A DNA stretch of 64,000 bases from Gigaspora rosea (GCA_003550325.1 QKWP01000576.1:190652-254651), one strand, 5' to 3'; positions 45,841 to 57,220 are shown, numbered from the stretch's first letter. Made by a program: numbers and translations. The notes: generated by a model from the letters alone, not told the origin.

Positions 45841-46050
45841 ATCTAGGTGAGTCTTGACTACTCTAGTAGGTTTAGGTCGCAGATAAAATAGTCTGAGCTT
45901 CAATTCTTGCATATAGTTTATTAAATTTTATTCAAAGTAATTTGTATGAAGTACAGCTAGTTTCACAGAAGCAGCTGGTTAAATTATTAATAAAGATAAA
46001 AGCAGGACCTCGCCTTAATACTAAAAAAAAAAAAAAACAAAGGTCATTCT

Positions 46051-46610
46051 ATTTTTACAATTTTTTCACATCAAATTTTTAATTTTTCAATTATTTATTT
46101 TTTATTACATCATAATTATATAAATTAAGTTTTTTGATATCAGGTTTCTAACTAGTATGTATATACAAAGATCGATTTTTATCTTACTATTTAAACTTAA
46201 AGATTAATATAGAAATGATTACTGAATCTCCGTTATCACTTTCGTTATAACTTTTCATTGCGTCTTTGACGATCATAGATTATCATTTCATTAGACCTGT
46301 AAAAGATCTGATGCAGTAAAAGTGAAATTGACAAATATCTCAAAAGTAGGCACAAAAGTCCATGATGACCAGCCTGTAAAACGTTGAGAAACCTAAATAA
46401 GGCGCAATTATGTCACAAAATGCACTAGTTGGCACCTTACTTTAAACTTAGGGTCCAATTATTCGTGCAGTGCACATACAAAACGACTTATTTTCTGTGC
46501 AACAATTCGCCTCCACATTTAGGAAAAAGATAACGTTGATCATAAATCAAAAGAGTTATTGATTGACAAACTGGTCACACATAACCAAAATAAGAACCAA
46601 AATGGTAATA
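46051..46610 (+). repeat. Local tandem repeat, right part beyond the LINE
   Basis: Continues the repeat split by the LINE and matches 38340-38800. No gene. Confidence 0.6.
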
Positions 46611-47154
46611 CAAAATCCATGTAATCGTAACTATGAGTTAATGATTGGTGTTATGAAAAGTTTGATCAGCATAAGCGTAGCCAATGTGTAATTATGTCAC
46701 ATTTTGTGCAATCATTTGTTAATTAGTGATTAATATTTCTATTTGCATTAATGTGTATTGTACCACAATTATATTAACGTAGCGAAAAGTTTATTATACC
46801 ATTCTAGTTCGATCAATATTTTTGTTTATAATAATAAAGCAATAAACGTTTTCATATTGGTTTAATAGATGACAGTATTAAAAGTGTTAATAATATTACT
46901 TTACTGTTTATGCCATATCATAATACTATATTGTTTATGTAATATATTGATAACGCATGCTGCTTGTCAATAATTAATACTTTATAATAAATTAAGTAAA
47001 GAAAATTTTTTCAAATAAACGCATTTAATATTTTGAAATTTGTTATTTAGTATTTGTATTTATTATTGTATATGTTACGTGTGATTTGTACTAGTAATGT
47101 AGTGATTTATCTTTAAAAAATGCATATAAAGAAGCCTAATCTGATGAGTTTAAC
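46611..47154. other. Gene-free AT-rich stretch
   Basis: Nothing recognised. Confidence 0.3.
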
Positions 47155-47540
47155 ATGATATACATTATGGTTGTTATTAATACAAGGGGTGAAATTAGAA
47201 AAGAGAAAGATCGCAAGCAAAAAGCAATTCAACGTGCAGATGTACAATTTAGGGAAGCTGAGAATAGTAAATTGCAAGATCGTATGATGGAACTTCATCA
47301 AAATCAAGAATATGTTCAGGCCTCAAATACTGCTATTGCTTAATAGAAAAAAGTGAAGAAAAGTTAGTGTTCGGCTTAAAAGAAATTATAAAGCAGGAAA
47401 TGCCAGCATCCCTCTACATGTGTTAGAAATAAATGAAAAATTTGATATGGCAGCTAAAGCGTATGCTACATGGCCTCTAACGTTAACCCACTTCATTCGA
47501 AGCCACATCCTTATAATAAGGCAGAATTGGGAATAACGGT
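47155..47540 (+). pseudogene. Possible gene remnant with charged coiled-coil segment
   Basis: The frame 47155-47343 encodes 62 residues; after a hydrophobic start comes a charged helix-like stretch, RGEIRKEKDRKQKAIQRADV then EAENSKLQDRMMELHQNQEY. A possible 3' splice site (AATACAAG) precedes GGTGAAATT near 47188, so the start may be an exon boundary. A second frame, about 47357-47538, reads IPLHVLEINEKFDMAAKAYA and TWPLTLTHFIRS. Both have coding-like composition, but no family is recognised. They could be two exons or one shifted gene. Confidence 0.3.
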
Positions 47541-47742
47541 GCCAAATAATACTTTTTCATAATGATGCTGCCGATTATTATATTGTTATCTGACAAACTC
47601 ATATAATCATGAAAAATTTCTTCTTGTTATTTTTTCATGTGTTACGACATAATCATGTTTATTCAAATTAAAACTCAGTGAGCAATTCCCTACCAATCAT
47701 GATCATAAATTGCCAGATAATACTATTTGGCAAATTGTCAAA

Positions 47743-47822
47743 TACAGTAATTTGGCAAATGATTGGCTATACGTACTGCAGTGCAGCATGTGATCATTTG
47801 CCAAATTACTGCTATTCTACAA
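47743..47822. repeat. Foldback with 20-bp arms
   Basis: CAGTAATTTGGCAAATGAT pairs with ATCATTTGCCAAATTACTG around a centre with TACTGCAGTGCAGCA. A further TATTTGGCAAATTGTCAAAT precedes it. Possibly a small MITE. Confidence 0.6.
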
Positions 47823-47980
47823 TTTTTGCCTAATATTGTATATGTATCAGATACATTTTTGCTCTGTGATGCACTTACGTAATATTTATACTTGCGACCA
47901 TGATTAACATAACAAGTAAAGATTCTACAGCAATACCTGTAAATCCTGTTAATAATCATTGTGACAAGTTTTTTTATATA

Positions 47981-48389
47981 CCCTATAAAAAAGTGGACTG
48001 GGTGTTGGTATGGGTTGGCTCAAGGTTGCCTAGATAGGTACATGTTATGTAGCACGTAAAGGCATGAAACATGAACCAAAACGTAACAGAATAGCACGTA
48101 TATTACATTTTACATACGTGCCACCCAATGCACATATCAATACTATGCACGTTTATTATGATATTTTATATATAATTACCCATGCAAAAACCCGTGAGTA
48201 TTGGTTTAGTAAAGTGCAGCAAAACCCAGTCCATTTACAGTCCAAAATGTCTGGGTAACATTCTAATTCAGACCAATTTAACGTGCCAACATAGTACACA
48301 GACGTACAAACCCAGACATCCGCCGTTCCACACTCAGCTGTGTCTCTCCATAGAATCACGTGCCTACACAGACCACTTTTTTTATAGGG
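47981..48389. mobile_element. Element with CCCTATAA ends, copy 2
   Basis: Starts CCCTATAAAAAAGTGGACTG and ends CAGACCACTTTTTTTATAGGG, so the ends are inverted repeats of about 18 bp. ATATA flanks both sides (47976-47980, 48390-48394), a weak duplication because the DNA is AT-rich. Internal words GTAAAGTGCAGCAAAACCC and ACGTGCC are shared with copies 1 and 3. Non-coding. Confidence 0.75.
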
Positions 48390-48603
48390 ATATATTATGC
48401 ATTAGGGTGATCATTCACGATTATTTTAGTGACTACACTCCACTAATAATTTGCATGCATACAGAATTCTTTCATATATGTTAGTTGATCAGTACATGCT
48501 CGCACATGATATCTGTAAATGTAATTATAAAAAAAATTTTTTAAAAAACAATTCTGCTTATTTCTGATTAGTTATTTTGTCGATTTGTAAACTCTGTCAA
48601 TTG

Positions 48604-49193
48604 TTCTATAAGAAAAGTGGTTCAGGTATGGTACAGGAAATCAGTGTATATGCACGGAATGATACAAACAATATAGCATGCATAGGCACATTTTACGAAA
48701 TGGCATGATTAAAAATGACACAGATACTAAGTAATAGGGTGGCACATTATATTACGTTACATGGAATAGCATGCATTCAGTGGCATGCATATGCATGTTG
48801 TACATAATGGCAGATCAAATTATACAGAATAGCACGTGTTAAAAATGACACGTGCTAGCTCGTTTCATAGAGTACTATAAGAATGAAGAACTATTATCCG
48901 GTCCACTTCTAATAAAATGTCTATTGGAAAGTGGACCATAAATTTTTATTTACTTACCTGTTCTACTCACGTGCTATTACACATATCAATTGGCTTAGTA
49001 AACTGCTACAAAAGGCACAGACTATTTACGTGATTTCACATTAAATTAGCACGTGTATATGGATCAACACGGTCTGCTGATTCCTGTGCCTACTCGAACC
49101 ATACACGTGCAAACCTGACCCATAGCACGTGCCACTCGACCACATGCCTATACACTGTTTTCCGTGTGATCCCAGACCACTTTTCTTATAGGG
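48604..49193. mobile_element. Element with CCCTATAA ends, copy 3
   Basis: Left end CTATAAGAAAAGTGGTTCAG, right end CCACTTTTCTTATAGGG. GGCACATT, GGCATG and CACGTGC words fill the interior; GTAAACTGCTACAAAAGGCA near 48999 matches the internal landmark of copies 1 and 2. Confidence 0.75.
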
Positions 49194-49250
49194 TTGACAA
49201 AAAAAAAGATTTGTTCAAAGCATGTACATGCTAAAAATAAAGTTTTATTC

Positions 49251-49283
49251 AAAAAAAAAATATATATATATATATATATATTA
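49251..49283. repeat. A-run and TA microsatellite
   Basis: About ten A followed by some eleven TA dinucleotides. Confidence 0.9.
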
Positions 49284-50308
49284 TAAGTATATGATAAGTA
49301 AACAATAATATTCATAGTATATATCAAACTAACTAATTACTATATTAATAACCCAGACTATACCCATCTTTAAATAATTTTTCCATTCCTGGCTTTGCAT
49401 AACAGCATCACGCAGCTATCTTATTTGATAATGTTATTCGTGAAATATTTTATGTAAATCAACACTAATAAATGTCACAGATCATAATGAAATCAGATTA
49501 AAAATAAAATGTGGGTTCGTATTTAACCTTCTAAAACCCACTTACACTCATTTAATATAACTCTCGCTAGACTAACCTTTAACCTTAACCCCTAACCCTA
49601 AAAATGCGCACTAAAAAAATTATTTTTCGATGCCTTTCAATTTTTTTATACTGTACATAGTTTATTTTAATCTGTTACATTTAACTGCTGTTCCGTAATA
49701 TTCTGAAATTAGAGAATTTTAAACATGGTTGATTGATAATTTATCTCGAGAATTTTTAGAGAAATTTTTAGAGAATCTACGATTTGCCAATAATAGATAA
49801 TTAAGTTGAAGCATATCAATATGACAATAGTAGATAATTAAATACTATTTCTTTAGCAGTTGGCATGACATAATCTTAAGGTGGAGTTGAGGAATAATAA
49901 TAATAAAGAAATTTGAAATTACGAGGTCATTAACTCGTTTACAATGTAATAATAACTGATTCCTTATCACAAATTGACCAAATCTTTATGAAATTTTGTT
50001 CGAGCAATGATATTAAATTGCAAATTGTTCTTATACCTGTCCTTTGCAGGTATTTCTAATAATTTTACCATTATGTTTTTATTTTAACCTTGGTTAAATT
50101 AAAAATAAAAAGATTTCATAATATTTCCTTTAATAACTAATTCAGAGTAAGATTTAGATTAAGTAAAAGAGTGTCGATGTTCTCGATACTTCAAGTAAAA
50201 AGTAAGTAAATAATGCTAAAGAACTGGCACTATCCAAAGTACTGCATACATTTTATTTTTCTTTACAGAATTAATCGATATCGCATTTCATATTATGTTT
50301 CATCTTTT
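49284..50308. other. Gene-free AT-rich stretch
   Basis: CCTTAACCCCTAACCCTAAA near 49580 is telomere-like but short. Nothing else recognised. Confidence 0.35.
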
Positions 50309-50500
50309 TCCCTATACGAAAATTGGACCGGATCAGCATGGGTTGGCATCAGATAGGCATGGGTCTTTGCAGCACAGGTCAAGATCCAGCAGATATGTTC
50401 GAATTGGTACGGATTTTGTGGACCGTGTAGAACTGTATGCCCATCCCAATTGGACGCAGTTTGCTTGTCGAATCAGTACGGTATTTGGCACAGGTAATAA
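50309..50500. mobile_element. Partial CCCTATAA element, copy 4
   Basis: CCCTATACGAAAATTGGACC at the left, followed by GGATCAGCATGGGTTGGCAT and related GC-richer words like the left ends of copies 1-3 (TGGTATGGGTTGGCTCAAGG in copy 2). The right end was not found. Frames on both strands (50295-50543, 50333-50533) lie over it and are not supported as genes. Confidence 0.45.
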
Positions 50501-51587
50501 ATATAAATTTATATGCCACCGCGATGTAATCAATATAAGATGAACAGGCTAACTACTGTCATGAGCAAAAATAATATCAATCATAAATTTATACTACACT
50601 ACATTTTATGTGATATCCGGTCATGCTTAGCCTTACGTAATAACGTCCCTAGCTCTCCTACAAAAAATTGTTCACCCCCTGTTATATTAGCCAATCGGAT
50701 TTCAGGATCAGGTGTAATGTAAAATTCAAAACTAGAGTTCGAGGCATGGAGGCATGGGCATGCCCTAGTCATGTGATATAAAGATCGAATATGATTGGCT
50801 AAAGATCTGTGTAATAATTACTTTTATAATTATACTACGACAGGGTGAACCTGAGTTTTTAGATTACATTATTGATGCAGATCACCATCCAACTATCCTA
50901 AAATAGTACCCTAACACTAATTAACAAACTTGCATCCAAAACGTAACCTAAAAAATTCATGTTTCACCCTCTCGTATTATATTTTTAATAATTATACAAA
51001 TATACTATGTTGCTTATCTGTTATAGCAAAACTATTCAAATTACGTCTAATCGTATAGTATCACATCCCAACAAATTATTAAATTTATAATTTACTATAA
51101 AGCGCTACATATGGTATCCCGGGTATTTTACAAGAAAGCCTAAATTGAATAATATCCCCAGACATTGGGTGATGGGAAGATAATACAACTAATTGTTACT
51201 GATCTGTATACACCTTGCTATTAGATATATCAAACACAATAAAAGGCTGTATTATTAATTTTGAAAATTGGCACGAAATGCTTGTTAAAAAAGTATTTGG
51301 CAATTCTATTTCGATATCATTCTGCAATTCTTGACATTCTACTGATGTTATATCATGCAGGAACTTAAACAATTGAACCCAATTGTTAAAAAAAATGAGA
51401 TCCTTAGATTAATTGCCTTTTAAAAATAGATTGCCTTTTAAAAATAAGATAGAAAATAAAGATTATCATTGCCTTTATGTCTCTTCAATATTTGACATAT
51501 TCATAAAAATTAAACAATTATAAAATAGTCTTTTAATGAACAATAATAAGGATGATTAGGGCGCATTAATGCATTTATTAATAAAGC
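50501..51587. other. Gene-free stretch with repeat fragments
   Basis: 50640-50725 (TACAAAAAATTGTTCACCCC; AGCCAATCGGATTTCAGGAT; AGGTGTAATGTAAAATTCAA) matches, in part reversed, 55740-55860. 50735-50765 has GGCATGGAGGCATGGGCATG. Otherwise nothing. Confidence 0.4.
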
Positions 51588-51725
51588 TAGAGATGGGCTA
51601 AAATGTGTATGATTCAGAATCATGCACATGAATGTGCATTTTAGAACTATGCTGGTTCAGAAACATGCATATGAATGCGCATTAATGCGCACGATTTAGA
51701 ATCATCATACAGAAACCTGTCTCTA
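51588..51725. mobile_element. Short TAGAGATGGG element before the hAT gene
   Basis: Ends TAGAGATGGGCTAAAATG and, inverted, TAGAGACAGG; flanks AATAAAGC (51580-51587) and GATAAAGT (51726-51733) match at 6 of 8, consistent with an old 8-bp duplication. The interior has TGCGCATTAATGCGCA words like those of 19651 and 26278. It lies 80 bp before the hAT frame, so it could also be a relic of that element's terminal region. Confidence 0.6.
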
Positions 51726-52630
51726 GATAAAGTCACAAAAAAATTAAATAAATTTTGTGAATTTTGTGCATGTCTCTTTTTTTGCTATTAAATTAAATCA
51801 AAAACATGCAACCCCCTTCAGGCTTTACCCATACCCTTCCCAGTCAATGCTGTCGCTGGACTGGCTTTTGGCATTCAGTAGATAAAAAAATAGGCAATAG
51901 ATATACTGCCAAATGTAAATATTGTAAAGATGAACTTGAAGGAAAACCTGATAAGCTTCACCAGCATGTTCTTAAATGCAATAACTGGCAAGTTAGTGAT
52001 AAAACTAGCTATCTTAAAGAAGCTAGTGAAAAAGCAATTCGTGTTCGCAAAAGAGCTAAATATAACAAGAAATCGATACAGAAGAAGAAGATCAGGAAGA
52101 GTTATTGATAACATTCCCCCAAGCTAGAAAGTATCCTAAATTGGTATATTAGGCCTATGTCCCATATTCAATTTGAAAAACTTCATACAAAGCTTTTGTA
52201 TGCCATAATCTATGGCAATATCCCATTTAACTTTGCTCAAAATCCCTATTTTCTAGATTACCTTCATAACTTGTCTCCTACTTACCAACCTCCTTCAGAA
52301 AATATGCTATGAGGAAGTATCCTAACAGAAATGTTTTCTAGCTGTTTCCAAAAAAAGTTATCTACTATGTCTACACTTACCAATGCTATAATTTGTCTAG
52401 ACGGCTGGACAGATACATCCGGAAACTCCATTTATGGGTTCATGGTTCTCAAGGAACTTTAGGAATATCTTGTTGATATTATAGATTTATCTGCAGACCA
52501 TCACAGAGCAGCTTTTATTAAAGAAACAACTAAAGATGCCCTTACTAGAAATGGATTCCAAATAAAGTTCGCCATTGTGTACGTTACCGATAATTCTCCC
52601 GTAATGGAGTCAATGAGAAATCTTCTAAAG

Positions 52631-53466
52631 GTAATAATAAATATCTAAATTCAATAAAAAATAAATTAAATTAAAATAAAATAAGTAATAAATGAATCAT
52701 AAAAAAAATAAAATAAAAAAAAGGGATTATATATATGTACCCAAAGGTACATATACCCATATCATGTGACCTATAGATCACCACCAAAATTCAAGATTAG
52801 GTGTAACATTACACAATTAGAAAAATTCAAACAAACGTTCGTTTTGACAAAAAATCGCTCATTTCGCAAAAACTGCATACTAAACCACCTTCTGTACATT
52901 AATTAAAAATTTTCCTTGAGCGATTTTACTATACAATAGCCTAAACCCTAATCCTAATATAGTTCTCACCCTAACCCTAACCTAATATAAACAATGCTGA
53001 TTTTGTATGTAATATCATATAATCAAAATAATGGGTACAAAAAAATTTAATATACCCTACGGGTATAACAAAATTAATTCAAAAAAAAATAAAAAAATAA
53101 ATAAATAAATAGAATAGAATAGAATAAGGGCGATAATCAGTTAAGCCCATTGTTGGAATTTTTTAAGTAATGTTAAACTATTAAACAACTGATTTTTATA
53201 TATATAATAAAATTAAAATTAGTTTAACGTCTCTAAATACGGGTTTTTAGGTAAAAGGATACAGTTGTAATTTTATTATTTTATATATCTTGTACAATTT
53301 GTTTTGCCATATAAAGCAAGACGGTTAGTAAGAGAATTGATGATTTTGCCTTGGCCCTCTTCCTGGACTATTTTTTTAATTGCTCCAACTTTTCCCGCTG
53401 CATGAATAACGACAGATTCTACTATAAAAATTATTAAATACTAATCATTTATACTTACTATTATAG
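52631..53466 (+). other. Intron of the hAT transposase gene, enlarged by repeats
   Basis: Donor CTAAAG|GTAATAATAA and acceptor CTATTATAG|GAAGAG join MESMRNLLK to EEYPN in frame, as expected for this domain. Inside, 52775-52990 is the dispersed CCTTGAGCGATTTTACTATA/CCCTAACCCTAA repeat, and 53276-53422 is a well-formed minus-strand frame (see separate entry). The intron is long for a fungus, which the insertions explain. Confidence 0.7.
53276..53422 (-). pseudogene. Exon-like minus-strand frame inside the hAT intron
   Basis: 48 codons ending in TAA at 53276-53278: ESVVIHAAGKVGAIKKIVQE, then EGQGKIINSLTNRLALYGK, then TNCTRYIK. The composition is far more protein-like than nearby chance frames, and TTTTTATAG, a plausible 3' splice site, stands just upstream on that strand. 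No ATG start. It may be the last exon of a fragment inserted with other repeat DNA. Family not recognised. Confidence 0.3.
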
Positions 53467-54774
53467 GAAGAGTATCCAAATATCATATCTATAAGATGCT
53501 GTTTGCATGCATTCAATTTAATCATGAAGAATGTTGGGTTTACCAGTACCATCCCTATCTGCAATAGAAATCAAAAGCTCGTGAATTTTTTTACTTTCTC
53601 ACATATATGGCTTCAAACTTTACGAAATTGGCAGAAGGAACACGGCATTTTCCATTTTTTAAGTACCTTTTGTGAAACTAGATGGTAAATATTTCTAAGG
53701 TTTGCTTGGGCGTATCTACTTTCGAAAGAGGTTTCCAATATTGTCTTAGGTTAAGTGAACAGAAAAAACAAAATACCCAAAAATCAAAGATGACATAAAA
53801 GCTATCATCAATGACAGATATCATTTCGCCAGTAATGATATATTAGTTAAAGTAATTAAGCCTATTGTTGATGCAATCGAAAGGCTCGAATCAAGAGAAG
53901 CAACCCTAGCTGATATTTTTAAAGAATTAATTCATGTACATTTAGAAATATCTAGACTCGATATCCCTATTGTTGGTTTCAAAGCCCATGCACTCGGCAT
54001 CATTAGTAAAAGAGCAAGAGAATTCTCTGATGACATTTACTTTATTGCTTTGTTTCTCTTCCCAGCTTATAAGAATATGGCTATTTCTAGGTACATGAAC
54101 AAAGATCGTATTATATACGGGTGTATAGAATTGGCTAGAGCCTAGAACTTCAAAAAAAATGATGCTATTCTTCTCCGCAAGGAGCTAATTGGCTATAATA
54201 ATAATGACCCCCCTTCGAATCCTTACTTGTAAATCTACAAAAATCCCCCTGAGCATTTTGGTCTGAATTTACTGGCAATTCCCCTCTCCTTCGTCGGTTC
54301 GCCTTGAAAGTTCTTGCAATTGCCCCCCATGGTGCTATGTACGAGCGACTTTTTTTTTCTTTAGGTTTAACGAAAACAAAGTCAAGAAATAGACTTTCTC
54401 CCAATACACTTTTTAGGCTTGGACATATCAAAAGTGAACTTCAAAAGGCCATCCTAGCTAAAAAAAAAAAATATTGGAAAAAAAACTTCCAGAATCTGGA
54501 CTTCTTAAAGAAAATATTAGCATTTTGTTTGAAGATGAGAACGAAGATAGTAAAGATGGAACAAACAAGAAAAAATAGAAGGATTAGATGAAATAAATGA
54601 AAATATTGATTTGGTCGATCTTGAATATGAGGATACATCTGCAATGAGGAATTCTTTGATTTCGATACATTTGAAAGAGACCAGGAGGCTTTTTCACTTA
54701 ATAATAATCATTCAACGTTGCAAAGCGTAGATAGTGAAGAATGCTGGTCAATTGAGGATCTTATTTTTTCTTAG

Positions 54775-55890
54775 GCAAAATGTATGTAATGAAAACTTGT
54801 ATACTTATCGTATTATAAATTAATCTAAAATAATAATATTATTAAGTTAAAGAATTTAAATAAGCGACACCTATTTCAAAGAAAGTTTATAATATATAAT
54901 AAACTTACTGAAAGCTAAATTCTAAGTAAAGATATAAAATTTTGAAGTGCCAATCTTTCAAATCAAAAGCGTCCACTAAAAAAAAAATTTTTTTAAACTT
55001 GGTTTTTAATAAAAAAATTTAAGTCGGTTTTTAATATTGCTAAAAGTTACTTATAAAAAGAATTACTACCAACGTAGTACCTGTAGTAAAATAGAAAACT
55101 GCACCTGCGCATTTGTAAGAAGTAACAGTGTGCGCATTTGTAAAAAGTAACAATGAACCAACAAAAGCCGAACTCGGGTTTTGTTGGAAAAAAAAAGAAC
55201 CAACAAAAGCTGAACTCGGGTTTTGTTAGAAAAAAAAGCATATATTGAGTCAATAGTCATGTGTCATGTAACTTATGTAATGTATCTAATTGGCTAGATT
55301 ATCGGGTAAAATCGGAAGTATAGATAGTTACCTAATGCAAAAGATGAGCAAGGTCGTCAGAAGGTTACGGATAGTCAATTTTTTAGACGGAAGGCATGCT
55401 ATATAGCACAGGGGCATGCCTTGACTCAAAGCATGCCCTTAAGGGCATGCCAAATTTTTTACCTGTGCCTTGAACCCTATTCAAACCGAATACCTTTTTA
55501 CAAAAAAACAAAAATAGCTTTAATTTGTAATTAGGAAACCACCTTTTGCGGCCTAATTAAAAGTGTTTATTGTAAAAATTTACTAAATGGCAATCTAACC
55601 CTGCGCAGTTCTCACCCTAATCCTAAATATAACTCGTTGAATATAACTCATTGTTAGGTTTATATGCAACTTTTTACTTAAAATGCTTGTTTTGACTATC
55701 ACGTTATACTGATCTTAATTTTTGATTGGCTAAAAGTTCAGGGCGTGAACAATTTTTTGTGGGAGAGCTACCTAAGTCCTTACCCACAAAAAATTTCTGG
55801 TTATATGACTTTTGTGGCGCAAACCAATTGAATTTTAGGATCAAGTGTAATGTAAAAATTACACTTTTATAATTTTTCATAAAAAATCTC
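54775..55890. other. Gene-free stretch with small repeats
   Basis: 55153-55236 holds two units of AACCAACAAAAGC(C/T)GAACTC followed by GGGTTTTGTTNGAAAAA. 55431-55450 is a perfect 20-bp palindrome, GCATGCCCTTAAGGGCATGC. 55590-55625 has CTCACCCTAATCCTAA, related to the 31440/52775 repeat. 55740-55860 repeats 50640-50725. No gene. Confidence 0.45.
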
Positions 55891-55894
55891 GAAA

Positions 55895-56172
55895 AACATT
55901 GGCACACACTTTATTTATAGCTGGAAGCCAGCTAACTAAGAAGCTAGTAATGATTTTATTAGATTTTATTAAGTATTGTATATATGAGCAGTGGTACAAG
56001 AGTATAGAGTTAATTTTGTATATACATTTATAGGTGTTAAAACAGTGAATTTTCCAAAAATAGCAATGATTATTGTGCAGAGAGTTACTGTAACAAACCA
56101 GGTTGAAAATGGGTTGAGTAAAGTCAAGATGATTATCAGCTAGTAGTTTCCTGCCTGCCAAAGCAGGCCAGC
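55895..56172 (+). repeat. 280-bp direct repeat, first copy
   Basis: Matches 56945-57220: TTTATTTATAGCT, AAGCCAGCTAACTAA, ATTTTATTAGATTTTATTAA, GTATTGTA, ATTTATAGGTG(T/C)TAAAACAGT, AATAGCAATG/A, and AGCTAGTAGTTT. The ends have partly inverted TATAGCTGG words. Not placed as LTRs, because nothing retroviral lies between the copies. Confidence 0.6.
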
Positions 56173-56322
56173 TATAGAAATGTCAGAATCAAGTGGCTGT
56201 TATAATGGTGTCCTGATCGTTCCCATTTGAGTCAGGTCGGGCAGGACAAAAAATCAACTCTGCATTTTCTGGGTAAAAGTTGGTGTCTGCCAGACATTTG
56301 TATTTATGTAATAGCTTGATAG

Positions 56323-56683
56323 TAGGGTTCCACAATTTGATTTGATCTTCAAATATTTGAATCAAATATTTGATCAAATTCAAATTCAAATTTGACTATA
56401 TTTGATTTGATCAAANTTGATCTTCAAATATTTGAATCAAATATTTGATCAAATTCAAATTCAAATTTGACTATATTTGATTTGATCAAATTCAAATATA
56501 GCCAAATTTGATTTGATTTGACAAATATTTGATTTGATTTGAAAATTACTATTAAAAATTCAAATTCAAATCAAATTCAAATTCAAATATTTGAATCCAA
56601 TCAAATTCAAATCATGGTCAATTTGATTTGTTCAAATTCAAATTGATCCAATATTTGATTTGATTTGAATTTGAGGAACCCTA
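56323..56683. mobile_element. hAT-type MITE (TAGGGTTCC ends) containing an N
   Basis: Inverted ends TAGGGTTCC / GGAACCCTA. Flanks CTTGATAG (56315-56322) and CTTAACAG (56684-56691) match at 6 of 8. The inside consists of AAATTTGAAT/ATTTGATCAA words. Position 56416 is N, flanked by two identical 74-bp stretches (56342-56415 and 56417-56490), so one copy may be an assembly artefact. Confidence 0.7.
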
Positions 56684-56944
56684 CTTAACAGCTTGTTACA
56701 CATTGGGATTTGTATTGCAGCTATGGCTGCTATTTGTTTGTGCTACTGGTTATGCATGTAATTGGATGATTTATGCACATGACTGGTGCAGTAAATCATG
56801 CACATGTGTGATTGGCATTTTGTGTAGCCCAAGTACTAATTGATCAGGTCCATTATATTATGTGCCCACAGTCATATGGGTGCTGCAGTGCTTGGCCCAA
56901 TTTTTTTATCAGTTAACTTTATTGTTAACTAATACAAAATCATT

Positions 56945-57220
56945 GGCATGCATTTTATTTATAGCTAAAAGCCAGCTAACTAAAAAGCTAGGGATAATTT
57001 TATTAGATTTTATTAAGTATTGTACATATAAGCAGTGTTACAAGATATAGAAGTGATTTTGTATATATATTTATAGGTGCTAAAACAGTAAATTTTTTAA
57101 AAAATAGCAATAGTTATTGTGCTGAAAGTCACTATAACAGACCAGCTTAAAATGGATTAAGTGAAATTAAGATAATTGTTAGCTAGTAGTTTTCTGGTTG
57201 CAAAAGCAGAAAAGCTGCAT
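56945..57220 (+). repeat. 280-bp direct repeat, second copy
   Basis: Partner of 55895-56172, about 1 kb downstream in the same orientation. No coding content; the frame at 56862-57050 overlaps it and is not supported. Confidence 0.6.

Larger units (their letters stand above)
39344..46038 (+). mobile_element. LINE retrotransposon with RNase H, nearly full length, decayed
   Basis: A 6.7-kb non-LTR element with endonuclease, reverse transcriptase and RNase H in order, ending in a poly-A run at 46023-46037. Flanking AAAGGACATTCT (39332-39343) and AAAGGTCATTCT (46039-46050) are a probable 12-bp target duplication with one mismatch. The RNase H domain and order resemble I/Tad-type LINEs; this is an inference from domain order. 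It lies in the local repeat of 37860-38948 / 46051-46610. Several stops show it can no longer make its protein. Confidence 0.9.
51806..54774 (+). pseudogene. hAT-superfamily transposase (BED, DUF659, C-terminal dimerisation), broken
   Basis: N-terminal BED zinc finger at 51900-51990 (CKYCKDELEGKPDKLHQHVL then KC). After a frame change near 52100, a DUF659-type region: WYIRPMSHIQFEKLHTKL, AIICLDGWTDTSGNSIYGF, IVYVTDNSPVMESMRNLL. An intron follows, then EEYPNIISIRCCLHAFNLIM and FLSTFCETRW. Further on, in a shifted frame, come IKPIVDAIERLESREATLAD and FSDDIYFIALFLFPAYKN. The hAT dimerisation signature lies at about 54300-54430 (LAIAPHGAMYERLFFSLG; TKTKSRNRLSP), ending in an acidic tail (DSEECWSIEDLIFS). 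Breaks include TGA near 52311, TAG near 52461, TAA after ETRW near 53683, and frame changes near 52100, 53690, 54240 and 54560. The intact family excises and inserts DNA with 8-bp duplications. Terminal repeats of this copy were not identified. Confidence 0.88.

Noticed and set aside
38340-46600. LTR pair around the 39-46 kb element
   Set aside because: The repeats lie outside the LINE borders, and the inner element has a poly-A tail, target duplication and LINE domains.
55895-57220. 280-bp direct repeats as LTRs
   Set aside because: Nothing of a retroelement lies between them; only a MITE and unassigned DNA.
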